Notes: a model not told the origin generated them from the sequence alone. Shown: positions 1 through 12,612, numbered from the stretch's first letter. The stretch is 64,000 nt of DNA from Isoetes taiwanensis (GCA_021234155.1 JAJEKV010000009.1:12220546-12284545), one strand, 5' to 3'. Translations and numbers: made by a program.

Positions 1-413
1 GGTACATGATTATATTTCTATCTAAAGTGGAGCTTACACTACTAAAGAACACAAGGAAACTATCTAGGATAGAATTCCTAAAGCTCGCTAAGAGAACCCG
101 AACAATTCAAATAGGGATATATTAATTTCTTAGATGGGCGATAATAGCAAATTAAAAGAGTGTAATAAGTCTTGAATAAGGCTTAATAGCATTACATTAC
201 AAGAAATGGATAAGAATCAACAAGCCGATCCTAATCCAACAGTCTTATCCTTACATTTACAAGCGATTGAGATTTACTTTTTCTGAAAAAATACATTAAA
301 CGGCATATTTCCCCATAAGGGTACCAAACTAAGGTGGTTGAATTCCTAAAATCACAACATATGTGTTCACAGCTATACTTATGAGCCTACACGAGGGTAA
401 CAACAGAACTTAA
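1..413. other. Unassigned AT-rich flank of element A
   Basis: No gene, domain or repeat structure is recognised. The last four bases (TTAA, 410-413) are the left target-site duplication of the element that starts at 414. Confidence 0.5.
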
Positions 414-438
414 AAGTCGTATTTAATTAAAGTGGGAC
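414..438 (+). repeat. Left terminal inverted repeat of element A
   Basis: It pairs with 5589-5613 on the opposite strand. The same 25 bp are found at both ends of element B. Confidence 0.8.
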
Positions 439-1214
439 TCATTCCATTCCCACTTTTTTTCGGAACCCTGTTATTTTACACAAAAAGGAGCACCCCGACC
501 CGAAAACTGTCCTTAATTCGAATTTTTGTTTGTTACTGTGCATCCAAGCTTTCTCCCAGTTTTCTTGGATATCGAGTCGAGTCCCTGTTTTGGGGCTTAT
601 TTGTCATTCAAAATAAGAGTTTTTCGCGTGAGGGTGAATTCCTTTACCAAGACATTTTGGCTCTATTTTCTTAGGTGGGTAGACAAGAGATCACAAATTC
701 CAACAAAAATTAAGCAAATTGTTCACTTAATCACCAAAAAATACTAGTTTTGAGATACCTTATATTTATAAATGGGCTTATTACAATATATATTACAGTG
801 GGTGAAGCGACCATAGTGGTCATATTATCACAATGATTACACCCTCTTCACACATGAACCACCCTCATCGCAAAGCGGCGTGGAGCTCTGTCCAAGTCAC
901 GGAGCAACTTACAGACGATAGAAATTTGTATGAGGAGTTCCTTCATAGGCCACGTGCTTGTATGTCCAACCGATGTCACCACCCTCTTCTCCGGCATCTT
1001 TCTTCAATGAACCGGTCTTTTCATTGCTCCCAAGCATGTACTATCCGTCGAGATAAGGACTTGCAAAAGACAAAATCAAGTTAGTCAAGTGATGCTACTG
1101 GGCAAAAAAATAAAAATAAAACACGTTCTTAGGGCCATTTTTGGAAAATACAGGGCACGAGGCCTTTCTCGACTTCGCGAAATGAAAGGCGGCCAAAAGC
1201 AAAAACACAAGTTT

Positions 1215-2330
1215 TGGGGTCAGAAGGATCGACTTGCCAGGGATTAATATCCACATGGGGGCAGAAGTAATGGGCATTGGCAAATATGACTTGATCATTG
1301 GAATGGAGTACCTTGGACCGCCGGGGGCCATCATTGATTGTGGAAAGCTTTAAGGTGACCTTCCCAACGCCGGCGGCAAAGCCATAGAGATCACAGGTAA
1401 AGAAGTTACTCCCATCATGCAGTGTATGTCCGTTAAAAAGCTGCTCAAGTCCATAAAGAGCGAGCAGGTAGCATACATCTTTAAACTCGAGGTTCAGGAA
1501 CCCGAGTCGGAGGGAAATAAAGAAGACAAAGTGCTCAGCAAGTTGCCCAAGCAAATCGCCAACTTGATCACGGAGTTCCACGATCTTTTTCCAGATGAGA
1601 TCGAGAAGCTTCCTCCCTACAGGGGAGTATAGTGTGAGATAGCACTCAAACCAGGGACCAAGCCGACGAGCAAGGCCCCATATAGAATGACCACACATGA
1701 ACTCACGGAGCTAAAGAAGCAGTTGCAAGAATTGCTCGATCTAGGCTTCATCAGGCCTAGTGTCTCACCATTTGGGGCACCCATCCTCTTTGTCAAGAAG
1801 AAGGATGGAAGCTTGAGGATGTGCATAGACTACCGACAATTGAACAAGCACACCATCAAGAACAAATGCGCGACTCCCCGGATCGGGCGACTTGATGGAT
1901 CCGCTCCAAGGGGCAAAGGTCTTCTCCAAGATCGACCTAAGGTCGATATCACCGGTCGAGAATAAAGGAAGAGACATCCACAAAACGGCTTTCAGAACCA
2001 GGTATGGGCATTACGAGTTCACCGTAATGCCATTTGGGCTATCCAACGCCCAGCTACGTTCATGAGACTCATGAGCGACATCTTCGAAGAATACTTGGAC
2101 ACCTTTGTGATAGTATTCTTCGGCGATATTTCGGTGTCACAAAGAAATCCATTGAAGAGCATGTACAACACGTAGAAAGGTGTTCGAAGTTAAGAAGGCA
2201 TCGGTTATGCGCCAAGTTGTCGGCGTGCCACCGCCAATGAGAGAAGGTGGAATACCCTGGTCATGTGATTTCAGCGAAGAATCTCGGCTGCACTCGCCAA
2301 GATTGAAGCAAGATCCAATGGTCGCACCAA
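1215..2330 (+). pseudogene. Ty3/gypsy pol remnant (post-protease and reverse transcriptase)
   Basis: Translation in shifting plus-strand frames gives the region after the protease (YDLIIGMEYL near 1290) and then the start of the RT. The RT shows the [15 protein letters not shown] stretch near 1770-1805, a CIDYRQLN motif near 1825, an FSKIDLRS-like segment near 1925 and VMPFGLSNA near 2030. The catalytic aspartate pair that normally reads as F/Y-x-D-D is changed to F-G-D near 2120. Several stops (for example 1351 and 1630) and frameshifts break the frame. RNase H and integrase are not seen. It lies inside element A and is clearly non-functional. Confidence 0.85.
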
Positions 2331-2389
2331 AGAACGCCTCTATGAGGTCAAGCCTTTTGGCCTAGCAGGCTACGTAAAGTTCGCGGGAA

Positions 2390-2830
2390 GAACTTCGCAA
2401 AGATAGCAAATTTCATCATGCTTCTCACCATGAGTCGAAAGGCGTACCAAAGCTTAAAACGCAAGTTTTAGGGGAAGTCTCGACTTTTCGGGCGAAGTCG
2501 AAAGGCAACAAAAGTTTAAAACACGTGTTTTAAAACTCGACTCCTCAGCGAAATGAAAAAGGCGTTTTAAAAAACGCAGGTTTTAGGGTCTTTCTTCGAC
2601 CGCTGAATCGAGAAAGGCGACAAAGCAAAAACGGGTTTTAGGGGTCAGAAGGCCTTTCTCGACTCGCGAGTCGAGAAAGGCGCCAAAGCGGCACGCGGGT
2701 TTTAGGGGTCGAAGGCCTTTCTCGACTTCGCGAGAAAGGCGAGAAAAGCTTAAAAACGGGTTTAGGGCCTTTCTCCACTCGCTTGAGTCGAGAAAGGCAC
2801 TTCAGAGTAAAAAGGCAATTTCAAGGGCGG
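2390..2830. repeat. Degenerate array of palindromic CTCGACTTCGCGAG units
   Basis: Units of roughly 60-80 bp alternate 'aaaacgggttttaggg' with 'ggcctttctcgacttcgcgagtcgagaaaggc'-like palindromes, each able to form a hairpin. The same array occurs inverted at 32330-32640 in element B, and one unit lies near 1165-1215. It appears to be part of the element and not host satellite DNA. Confidence 0.75.
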
Positions 2831-4509
2831 AGATTATTTTTATGAGCATCATTTTATCTATCTATCCTATCATTTTGCACACATTAGCATTTTATACTAG
2901 CACACATTAGTATACTATACTATGTATTTTTTAATAAACACACTATTTTATGTATTTTCTATGAAAAATTACCCTCCCCATAAATTTCCTATGTATTTTC
3001 TATGATAAATAGACCCTCCCCATGTATTTATCTAGTGGACATCATATGCACCTATAATGCACATTATAACAACTGAAAAATAATTTACCCTACTTACCCT
3101 TACAACTAATAATAATAGGTCGCATTTAATTAAAGGGGGATTTGTACATACCTTTGAAAAAAAAAGAGATTTAGAACAATGTCCTAAAGGTTCAAACTAT
3201 ATCGTTTGGCTGGCTGGCCGGCTTGCTCCAGTCCCCACAGGGCCCTAAGTGATGGAATATGTAGAAGCACCTCCTGCATACGCATAAAAATAGAAATTGG
3301 GGGTGTATAAATAATTGTCAAATTAAAATACTATATTAACATTTATTTTATACTTGTTTTTTCAACGTATTTTTTTACCCCGCTTTTTTTCTATAGAACA
3401 AGCCCCTCCAATATTTACTAATATTTCAACTATTACCAATATTTATCATGAGATTTTTTTATCTTTTATTTTTTGGTTTAGCTATTGTCAATACTTACCA
3501 ATAATCAAGCTCATCCATTACCAATATTAACCTACATTAAAGTTTAACCATTGCCAATATTAACGTTCAACCATATATTTACGTCATTTTTTAATGTCAT
3601 TTTTGTGCCCCTCTTATTTTTTTCCCTCCCAAATGACTTTTTTATACCCCGCTTTTTCTTCCCACCCATATTTAAATTTTGAAATTTGGTACACACCTTT
3701 GAGCGGAGATCTGTTGTACCACACTCTTTGTTCGGAAAAGGGCTGCCATAGCCATAGCTTCGGACGCCCGAGAGTTGAAACATTTCTACTAAAAACTTAA
3801 AAGACTTTGTCCCAAACTATGGCCTCACGATCGACTCTTATCATTATCTTGGCTATGGCTGAAGCGGGCAGTAGATTTGACGATAAGAGGCCCCGCACCT
3901 TGGCCTCGTCCATCGTCGAGAAGAGAAGCGCTGCAATCTGTTGCACGAGGTCAGGTCCCGGTGCCGTACCTCTAAACCAAGGCCTCCCGATCTCTGAGGT
4001 CGCCTCACGAACCAAGGCCTCCCGATCCGCCAAATCTTTGCCTCAAAGGTCGGCCCGGCCATGGCTTTGATCTGCTTTCCCTAAATCTTCATCTGCATTT
4101 GTCTTTCAACAAAGATCTTAGCGGTGTCCTTCATGAAGGCGAGCTTTTCCGGTTGATTCATGAGGCCAGGGGGCTTCGGAGGCTCGGCCGGATGGAAACA
4201 CACTTTTTGCTCTGGAGCTTCAATCTTCTATGAAATGGAGAATAGACCTGCAAGATTAGAAGGTCTGTTAATGCAAATAAGCTTTCTGGCAGATTTCCTT
4301 GAATTAAAAACAGAGGATGAAAACGGAGGATGAAAACAATGAGAAGCAGGGGCTCATTATCGCCCAAGCTCTTGATCACCGGATCTAGCACTGCATTTCG
4401 AGGGCAGAGCAAAGTGATGGAGGAGCAAAGTGGTTGGAAGAAAGAACCGAGCCGAAAAATGGCAGCTAAGAATGGTGTGGATGAGGGCGGTGGCAAGAAA
4501 AAGAGAAGT
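2831..4509. other. Non-coding interior of element A
   Basis: AT-rich sequence. Segments at 2840-2900 and 3590-3760 are mirrored in element B near 32240-32300 and 31500-31690. A partial element terminus (GTCGCATTTAATTAAAG) sits at 3119-3136. No coding region is supported. Confidence 0.5.
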
Positions 4510-4720
4510 ATGAGGGCCTGTTATCGTAAGAACGCAGATGGAAAGAATAGATACAGAGGTGTTCGGATGAGAGCTTGGGGCCACTAGATGTCCGAAATCA
4601 GAGACCCCCTAACGCAGAATAGAATCCGGCTTGGAAGCTTTGCTACCCAAGAGCTTGCTGCCAGAGCTTACGATGCAGCCCTTCTGCTACTCCAATCTGC
4701 CTGGGATTTTATGTCAATAT
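4510..4720 (+). pseudogene. AP2/ERF DNA-binding domain fragment captured in element A
   Basis: The plus-strand translation reads through the core of an ERF-type AP2 domain: RYRGVRMRAWG, then (after an in-frame TAG where the family has a tryptophan-containing turn) EIRDP, RIRLGSF and AARAYDAA. These are the beta-sheet residues that contact a GCC-box and the start of the amphipathic helix. Upstream is a lysine/arginine-rich stretch (near 4490-4520). The stop at 4585-4587 and the lack of a downstream domain make this a fragment of a transcription-factor gene. It is carried inside a transposon-like element. Confidence 0.85.
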
Positions 4721-5039
4721 TGCAAGTTATGCAATATTTCATGGACTCACGCCCGATGCCTGGCCCAGAAGGCGTCCCGCTTGGAGATTAGCATTCAAGA
4801 AAACATGCTTGGTTTGTATGCCAAGCTCTTGGGACAACTCCTCGCTGGCTGCTATTCGTAAAGGGCTAGTTCAGATCCTCGTCTTTGGAGGTGTGGGTCT
4901 TGGCTGCTTCGACAGACTGAATTGCATTGCCTCTTCCTAGTACAGGGATTGCATGGTAGAACAACGGATTGAGGCCCACAAATGTTTTTGGAGAAGCCCA
5001 ATCTAGGAGAAACAGGGGAACATAGCATGCACACTTCTC

Positions 5040-5100
5040 GCCACGCGGGGCGAGAAAGAAAGAAAAAGAAAAAAAAATAATTAATTTTATTTGTTTGTAT
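5040..5100. repeat. GC palindrome then A/T-rich spacer
   Basis: A CTCGCC...GGCGAG palindrome is followed by A-rich DNA. The counterpart CTCGCCTCGCGAGGCGAG lies inverted near 30390-30410 in element B. Confidence 0.55.
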
Positions 5101-5184
5101 TTATTAAATCATTTATTGTATTTTAATTGTATTACTTATTATATTATATTTATTTATTTTATTATTTATAATCCTTATTTTTGG

Positions 5185-5480
5185 ATTCATCCCCTCTCCC
5201 CCTTTTCCCCTCCCCTTGCCATCTCCTCTTTGCCATCCCCTCTTCGACTTTCCTCCTTCCCTTGTCATCCCCTTTGCCATCTCCCTCCCCCTTTGCCCCT
5301 CCTTATTATCCCGTTTGCCCTTTGCCATCCCCCTCATCCTTGGCCTCTCCATGTGCCCCTTTGTCCCTCCCTCCCCCTTTGCCCCTCTTGCCATCCAATT
5401 TGCCTTTTGCCACCCCCCTCCCCCTTTGCCCCTCCCTGTGCCCCTTTGCCCCTTGGCCAGCCACCCAAGGGGCAAAGCGG
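5185..5480. repeat. C/T-rich (polypyrimidine) tract in element A
   Basis: The plus strand is almost only C and T, with irregular CCCTTTGCC(A)TCCCC units. The complementary purine tract lies at 29840-30240 in element B, so it is an ancestral feature of this element family. Open frames across it are low-complexity artefacts. Confidence 0.8.
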
Positions 5481-5613
5481 CATTCAACTGCCCTTGTATG
5501 ATGTGTAATTCTATTCAAGCATTCAACTCCAAATTTTTTTCTTCAGTCTGAGTCCCATTTTCAGTCTGAGTCCCAAAATTCGAGATTTGACCCACTTTAA
5601 TTAAATGCGACTT

Positions 5614-7056
5614 TTAAGTCTATAAAACACAATGATTTAAGAGAATCCTGCACATTAGTAATATGTATATTTAACCATAAGCTTCTACTGGAGTTATATC
5701 TAAACCACACTAGAAGTGTTGCAACGTTAGATCCAAAACAAGCTATATCTAGAATTGGTAACCGTTTAGATGAGCAAGTAGATCTTGAAATGGCAAGCTA
5801 AAAATAGTGGATCTATTAATTTATGCAAGGAACACAGTGAAAAATAAAGGTCTAGAAGGGTGCACCCAGAGACAATTATGATAACAGAGAAGGAAATGAA
5901 TACCATGCTAAGTTTACAACTAGACTTAAGAAATATTAGAAATACTAGACTTGAAATTCATTGGGCGCATATAAATCGAAAAAAGTAGCAGTATGGGTTA
6001 AGTTTGAACTCCATGTCAAATGCTTGAGGCTTAAGTTAGCTATTATGTGGAATCGAGCTATTAATTGTAGGAAAATTTAAATTATAGAGACATGATCAAC
6101 AACACTTAAAATATAAAGAAGAGGCATATTAACATCTTGTAAAGGAACCTGATTCGCTATGTTGCCCAATTTGCTGTGCTGCCAGGATGCATGAGTATGT
6201 CTGCGACAGGAACATCTAGACCATCTAAGATAGACTGAAATCTATAAGCAAGCATTCAAGAGTATCGGATTGTTTGCTCCATTGATTCTTTTTCGCAACA
6301 TGATGCACGAGCCAATGCCAATTGCCTTCTGCGCACAATCTGGCGTTGTTACTGTTGGAGTTCGATTGTTTGGCATTTCATGCTTTCGGGGCTTCTGAAT
6401 TATCTATGTTCACATTGACATTGGGAGTGTCTTCGAACTTTCGCAAAAGGATCATCAAAAGCAAAGATAGATCCAACCGTTTCATAAACCGTCGAGAGAA
6501 AAGTTAGTGTGCAAATCTGGCGCCTCAAAAGCTTCATTCCCAAAGTCCCCATCATCCCGCCACGGAATGGGGTTATCCGATGTCACTCCATACTTCACGT
6601 CTTCCATTCTTTCATACCACTTGCCAACTTGAAGGCTCGGACCCGTATGACTAGAAGCCTCATGCTTGAATTTATCTCATTTGTTCTTGATTGCGACTTC
6701 CACTAATCCACCAACAATTGGTCAGTAACATTTTATGTCGATAGGCTTGTGAGATACATAAACAATTTACGTGTAAACGTGATATATTGTCTATAAATTC
6801 ATCTCCTTCTTTTTTCGAATTTGTTGATTAACACGGGAAAAGAGGGATTATTTCTATAACCCGCTTTCATTCGCTACAAGTCGATGATTCTAGATAGACG
6901 TTGCATGTGTAAACACCCATCTTAAAGTATAATAAACCTTATTTTCCATTTTCAAGTTTATATTCCAACAGTCTTTGAGACAGACAGACAGGAGGGTTGT
7001 GGAACGGGTACAATCCTGGGCAAGAAGCGCAAACAACAGAATAGGGAATGAAGACA

Positions 7057-7091
<35 letters not shown>

Positions 7092-10000
7092 CCTAGCGGT
7101 AAAGCAGGCTTGGGAATGCATTGGGTTGGTTGCAGAGTTGATGGAGGGATGCCTCTATGTTGTTCGATGAGATTAGAGTGGATATTAAGAAAGAATCAAA
7201 ATTAGCAATAGAAGAAAGTAGAGTGCATTTTGTATTCCAGTGTCTATATTAAGTCGAGACATTGACGTTAAGAATGTTTGTCAGTATAGATGAAAGAGCA
7301 TTTTGTTCATGAAAGTCAAAGGGCATTTGATACCTCGGGCCTAAGTCGAAGTTATATGGGTTAGCACTCAAGGTTATTGAAGAGTTTGAATGAGGTTGTA
7401 TGATGGTTAAATCATTGGAGGTGGAGTTTATTTATGACATCTTGTACCCTCTTGTACCCGGTTTAAAGCGGTCCTCATACCTTATTAAAAAATAGAACCT
7501 TCACATTATAGATCATGTATCGTAATGTCTGGAGCAATCTCAAGCACATTTTCAATACAAAAAGTCCTCTAGATGAAGGCCTCATAAAGGTGATTATATT
7601 ACATCTGCACGCGGAGGAAGATGGTCATACCATGCACGCTTTAGTTAGTGACCTCTATAAATTTCTTGTGATGCAAGCTCACCTCTATAAATTTCTTTGT
7701 GGCCTTAATCTGGTTGAGATTATTATTCCTTTTTTTTGTGTATATTTGAAGCAGTGGTTAATGCCCAGTGACATCATACAATAAACAAAGACATACCCAT
7801 TTGAGATAAAAACATTATATATTCCCAAGTAGACATAATTTCATGACTTAATAACACATAGTGCAAGAGTTTCCAGCATAGTGATCCACATATTCAACTT
7901 GTGGATGGCGATAGTGAGAGCAACTACTTGCCTTCACAAAATATAAGGAATTGAGGTTGAGCAAATAATTGGCAAATCACTAGAGAAGGATATGCATGTA
8001 ACATCAAAATAACATCAAAAGCTTTAGTTTTCATAATGTCTTCAGCCACAACAACATTTCATGCTTTGTATATAACATCAATGAAGCAGATATAATGATG
8101 TACAATAAGTGTCAAGCCATATTCAGTAATTAATAGCACGAAGTATTAACCTTCATCCATATGGCGGCATGCAAATAAAGAAGACATCCCATAAGACAAT
8201 GATATTGCTCCCTTTTGCCTTGATCATGTTAAGCATATGCCGTGATAACATATTGCACAAGGCTGCATCATGTGCTGGCATTATATATATGTCAGTGATA
8301 ACATATTGCACAATGCCGCATCATGTGCTGGCATTATATAGATAGATTACATGCAATATCCAACATTCCACATTTGGCATGTATGTCAACAGTTGCACTG
8401 GCCACAAACATGTCTGTGGTGCATGAATGAGCTTTCCATTTCTGACATTGTTATTGAAGCGCATACTCTCAAAATAACATATGCAATCTTGTTACGCTTC
8501 ACACGCTCTAATTGCATTTTCTCAGGCGTGTAGAGCTTTTGTATTGTTGCAAAACTTCACAAGCGCAGCAATCACTTGGCCAAGAAATAACATGTTCCCC
8601 AGGTAGGCTGTCAATGGCAGGCGTCACACAAATCCAGCATAAATGTTAACAAGACTGTTTCCGACAGAACAAGAACAATTCTTTGCATATCCTGCGAATG
8701 GACAAATTTATCCAAGAGATTTCCACATGTATAGAAGTAACCTTACTGCATGTTTGTCAAGCCGAGAAGCTTGAGGGCCAGGTAAATGATCCAGAGTGTT
8801 ACTGGATAACCATTCCTATTTCAAATTTTACTACGTCTTTGTACGTTGCTAAACCACCGATTTGACAAAATCTCTTAGCAAACTGTGCTGTTCCTGCAGA
8901 GACAAACTTTCATATAGCTTATGGATGATGAGATGCAAGAAAACTTTCATCTGCAACAGATGCAGAATTTCTAAAAAAACGTCCCTATAATGTTTGCCAA
9001 ACAAAAGATTCAAGATTCCAATCTGATAGAATCAATATTAACCATTGAAAAAACGTATGTGATCTGAGAATATGCTCAAGAAGAACCTTTACCATGTCCA
9101 TTCCACGTTTCACCTGCAGAAGATTTCTCGAATGATTGCCATTACGCCTTACACAATCAGATTCACAAATTGCTTCAACCAATGAAATAAGATTCTCAAA
9201 GTTTGTGATGCTTAATTCCAAGAGATCATCCACGTGGATGCCAGATACTATGTTGTGAATTTGAGGATGCAGAATAACTGTAGCTTTTGAAAATTCACTC
9301 GATGAAGAATGTCGTTTCAAGGTTTGCTTGCTAAATTAGTGATCTATGTAATTGCTATCTATGTTTTAGATCTTGGCAGGAACTGGACAAATGGACGTCC
9401 AAGAGGATAGGATTGAGCATGTTGTGTAGAAGTGCTAGACTTCACTGAAAAATGCGACATTCTCGAAATATGCATGCAGGGAGAGATTATATTGATAAAG
9501 ATGCATTGCACAAATGGTTATTGATCCACTTATATAGATGCTATAAATCAGAAATGATTATGAAATTCATAGATCCTCGTATGACATGTGCTAAAGAACC
9601 CAGAATTTCAATAATCCAAGATCCCTATGGTTTAAACCGTAGGATAACTCTACTCATTGGGCTTCAAATGAGGCATAAAACGACCAGAGATAAAATGCAA
9701 CTAGAAGATGCCCACAACCATTCCCATAGTTCAAAATTTGCTATGTTCCTTGGTAATATATTGGTAATCAAGAAACAAATGGTAGTTCAAGTGAACTGAA
9801 ATCTGTATAAATAAGTTTCAGTGCAACAGAAATGCTTTATCTAAGTTCTCAAATGGGTATTCAAAACATACCGTGCAATTGCTGAGAGTTCTTGTTTATA
9901 CGCCTCTTCAACTGGCATAAGCTGAGCTATGTGTACACTGTATATTCGAACTTCGAACTGTACAATACAAGCATTAAGTCACTTGCCAGAAACAAACTGT

Positions 10001-10918
10001 ATTGTGCAGGTATGGTAGGAAATGTCCCCATATCATATCGTGGTTCACAAAAAGCTTATCAATAAGAAACCAATATGCTTTGTACTCGTATTCCATTTGA
10101 TGAACATTCTTAAAGGGTATAACCTAAAACAACAAGATGCTCCACCAGTTTCAGTGTAGAAAACGCTCATCAAGTTAGATGCTCGCATATGAAGTTTCTC
10201 TTAAGATGTCCTCCTACAGAAGTACAAGCCAGGGTCCATATGCAATACCCCTGGAGTAAACAACTAAGATTCTGAAAACTAAAAAATTCAACATCCTGAA
10301 CAATGCGCCAGCGTCTTGGAAAAGAGATTATACGTAGTAGAGAGAAAGTATAGGCACAAATAAACTCTTCCATACTTTGAACTTGAACATGAGCAAAGAT
10401 AGGAAACCTTCCTCCAACATTTGATTGGTCTAGGCCATTTGGCGAGCTATGGGTTTGTCCTTGTCCACTAAGCGTGGCCATGTAAGTATGTTGGAAGCAT
10501 AGATGGAGGTTTACATGCTTGATATTCTAATATTGCATGTGAGAAAGGAATGAGCAAAAGGGCTCAATCTTGTACGTTCAAAGTTTCACCACAAATAATA
10601 GTTGACACCATTATATGGCGGTGAGATAGATAAGCTTAGATCTTTTTATAAGATGTAACAGCAAGTTAATGCACCAAGATAGACTTCCAAAGTGTCAGAT
10701 CCAAGTCTTATCCTGGCAAGTGGGCTGGGCACCGCATGGTTGATTTACTCAAGAACAATCTGTTAGAAAAACCAGAGGATGCCGACAGAGCTACAGGAGA
10801 TGTAAACTTATGGAAAACGCAGTCATGTGCGGCCAAATGAGCATGACAGAGCTACAGGAGATGTATGGAGATGCGTGGCTATGTAAAAAAATCCACCAAA
10901 GCAGCAGCAGCCACGTCC
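5614..10918. other. Intergenic DNA without a convincing gene
   Basis: The only open frames are short and none shows a recognisable domain. Local structure seen: an A homopolymer at 7059-7087; a tandem duplication of about 65 bp around 8240-8340 (catattgcacaa...gctggcattatata twice); and a repeated gacagagctacaggagatgta near 10786 and 10845, upstream of the chitinase. A minus-strand frame at 10170-10481 (103 aa) and one at 8985-9320 (111 aa) may be old exon fragments, but I cannot assign them. Confidence 0.45.
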
Positions 10919-10926
10919 TATATAAA
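10919..10926 (+). promoter_or_regulatory. TATA box of the chitinase gene
   Basis: TATATAAA lies 78 bp upstream of the chitinase ATG, a normal distance for a TATA element plus a short leader. A CCACGTCC sequence (ACGT core, as in bZIP sites) is directly upstream at 10911-10918. Inferred from sequence only. Confidence 0.55.
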
Positions 10927-11003
10927 CAGGCAAACACGATCAGGCATAAACTGTGCTTTCATAACTTAAGTGTTCATTTCATATACATAGAGCTAACAGC
11001 TAA

Positions 11004-12107
11004 ATGGCTCCACCCGCTCAGGTTTCTCCTCCTTCAGGCAAGAGGGCCATCTACTACCACACAGAGTGGTCCATCTATGCCCGCAACTATTTCGTCAAGG
11101 ATCTGCCAATCGACAACCTCGTCGATATCTCATTTGCGTTTGTAAATGTTTTACAATCTGGCGAAGTGGTCATTGCAGATCCATGGGCGGCCATTCAAAA
11201 AACATTTCCTGACGGCAATAGCGTTTCTGGAAGCTCCCCCGGATTCGAGGGCATATTTGGGCAGTTCCACAGGCTGCTATACAGCCAGGGGAAAAAGTTC
11301 AACCTCTCGCTGGCCATTGGGGGCTGGACATACTCCAAGTATTTCTCTGATGCATTCTCCACTGCCCAGAATCGGACCACCTTTGTGAATTCTGTTCGCG
11401 ACATCGTGAATGAGTATCCGATCTTCAACGGGGTGGTGATCGACTGGGAGTATGTGAGCGAGGATGGAGTTAACTATGGTTTGGAAGGCAATTCTGTGAG
11501 GCCTGAAGATGGCGAGAATTTCATCCTCGTCCTGCAGCAGCTTCGTGACGCATTGGGATCTGGCTATACCATCTCAGCCTGCTGCAATGCTGCCCCTGAG
11601 AAGTCCATCTGGCCAATTGCAAGGACCATCCCCCTCCTTGATCAGCTCCACGTCCTGAGCTATGACTTCCATGATGGCAACTTTGGGGAAACCACGTCAG
11701 CCCACCATTGCAACCTCCTCCCTAGCTCCTTTGCCAAGTGGTCTGCCGACGAGGCCGTCAAGTTTTACATCTCTAAAGGGGTCCCTGCTTCTAAGATATT
11801 CATTGGCGGCGCTCTTTATTCTCGCGGATTTGCCAACACTGATGGTATTGGTCAACCTGCTCACGGCGGGTCCCCCCACGGCATTGTTGATTACAAGGCT
11901 CTTCCTGTTCCTGGATCTCAAGAAAAGTGGGATGATGAGGCCAAGGCGCCTTATGCTTATGACCCAACAGAAAGGGTCATTGACACATATGATAATGTGC
12001 AGTCAATCAAACTCAAAGCGAATTATATCAAGGCTTATGACTTGGGGGCATCATTTTGTGGGGAGACATCTGGAGATTTTGCTTACTCCCATCGTGATCT
12101 ATCATGA
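11004..12107 (+). CDS. GH18 chitinase-like protein, truncated after the catalytic domain
   Basis: Single-exon 367-residue protein with a glycoside hydrolase family 18 barrel. Seen: a first strand with IYYHTEW, the SxGG-type motif AIGGW at residues 104-108, the catalytic strand at 142-149 reading NGVVIDWE, and LSYD at 218-221. In the usual DGxDxDxE motif the last Asp (D147) and the acid Glu (E149) are kept, while the first two Asp are Asn and Val. The conserved Trp in the last strand (normally in a MFWETSGD-like stretch) is missing: the protein reads SFCGETSGD. No signal peptide is evident. The frame stops at TGA 12105-12107, just where the duplicate copy at 16048 reads on into an EP-rich linker and a chitin-binding domain, so a 1-bp deletion near 12093 seems to have removed that domain. 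A TATA box lies upstream. Probable role: hydrolysis of chitin; activity is uncertain because of the altered residues. Confidence 0.9.
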   Translation: MAPPAQVSPPSGKRAIYYHTEWSIYARNYFVKDLPIDNLVDISFAFVNVLQSGEVVIADPWAAIQKTFPDGNSVSGSSPGFEGIFGQFHRLLYSQGKKFNLSLAIGGWTYSKYFSDAFSTAQNRTTFVNSVRDIVNEYPIFNGVVIDWEYVSEDGVNYGLEGNSVRPEDGENFILVLQQLRDALGSGYTISACCNAAPEKSIWPIARTIPLLDQLHVLSYDFHDGNFGETTSAHHCNLLPSSFAKWSADEAVKFYISKGVPASKIFIGGALYSRGFANTDGIGQPAHGGSPHGIVDYKALPVPGSQEKWDDEAKAPYAYDPTERVIDTYDNVQSIKLKANYIKAYDLGASFCGETSGDFAYSHRDLS

Positions 12108-12359
12108 AAGCCCTTCATGATAATCTCACACATGATGGACAATCCCCTCGGCTGAGCTCCGAGCTGAGCACTGAGCCTAAGCTGAGCACGAGCCTAAGCC
12201 CTGGCGAGCGAGCTGGCGAGCCTTGAAAAGTAGGAGTAAATTACAAGGTCGATGATCTTGTCACTTATAATGGGAACACTTATAAGGTGCTCGAGGCACA
12301 TACTAGTGCAGCTCAATGGACTCCGGATGTTGCAATCTCACTCTATGCCCTTGTTTAGT
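12108..12359 (+). pseudogene. Out-of-frame linker and CBM5/12 chitin-binding domain
   Basis: Directly after the chitinase stop, another frame encodes YKVDDLVTYNGNTYKVLEAH, then TSAAQWTPDVA and a short tail ending in a TAG at 12357-12359. This is a typical type-3 chitin-binding module (aromatic residues around the tYkvlqaHtS...WtPd core). The linker that is an EP repeat in the copy at 16150 is scrambled here by small indels, and a Trp codon at 12220 is TGA. It is therefore untranslated in the present gene. Confidence 0.8.
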
Positions 12360-12612
12360 ACTTAACTTGGGTGGTGGTATATGCCCTTGTTTACTACTTA
12401 ACTTGGGTGGCTATATGTTTCAAATTGACTACTACCTCTAGCACAATAAAAGTATCAATAGTAGTACCCTTCTACAAAAAGAAAAAGGAAAAGGAGTTTT
12501 CTTTTTCTTCTATATGTTTTATGTTGGAATCCCACAGTGGATCAAATAAGCAATTATTTTAAAATATAGCAGAATGTTATCTATGACAATGAATCAAATG
12601 TAGAAAGTAACA

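Larger units (their letters stand above)
414..5613. mobile_element. Composite terminal-inverted-repeat element A (5.2 kb)
   Basis: Both ends carry the same inverted repeat of about 25 bp, beginning AAGTCGTATTTAATTAAAG at 414 and ending with its complement at 5613 (one T/C difference). A 4-bp direct repeat TTAA flanks it at 410-413 and 5614-5617. The interior holds a decayed gypsy pol (about 1215-2330), palindromic arrays, an AP2/ERF fragment and a polypyrimidine tract. No transposase is visible, so it must be mobilised in trans. Element B at 29772-33347 has the same ends and inverted internal homology. A further partial terminus lies at 3119-3136, which suggests an older nested or composite copy. 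The superfamily is not settled: 4-bp TSDs fit Sola-type elements but also some LTR elements. Confidence 0.75.
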
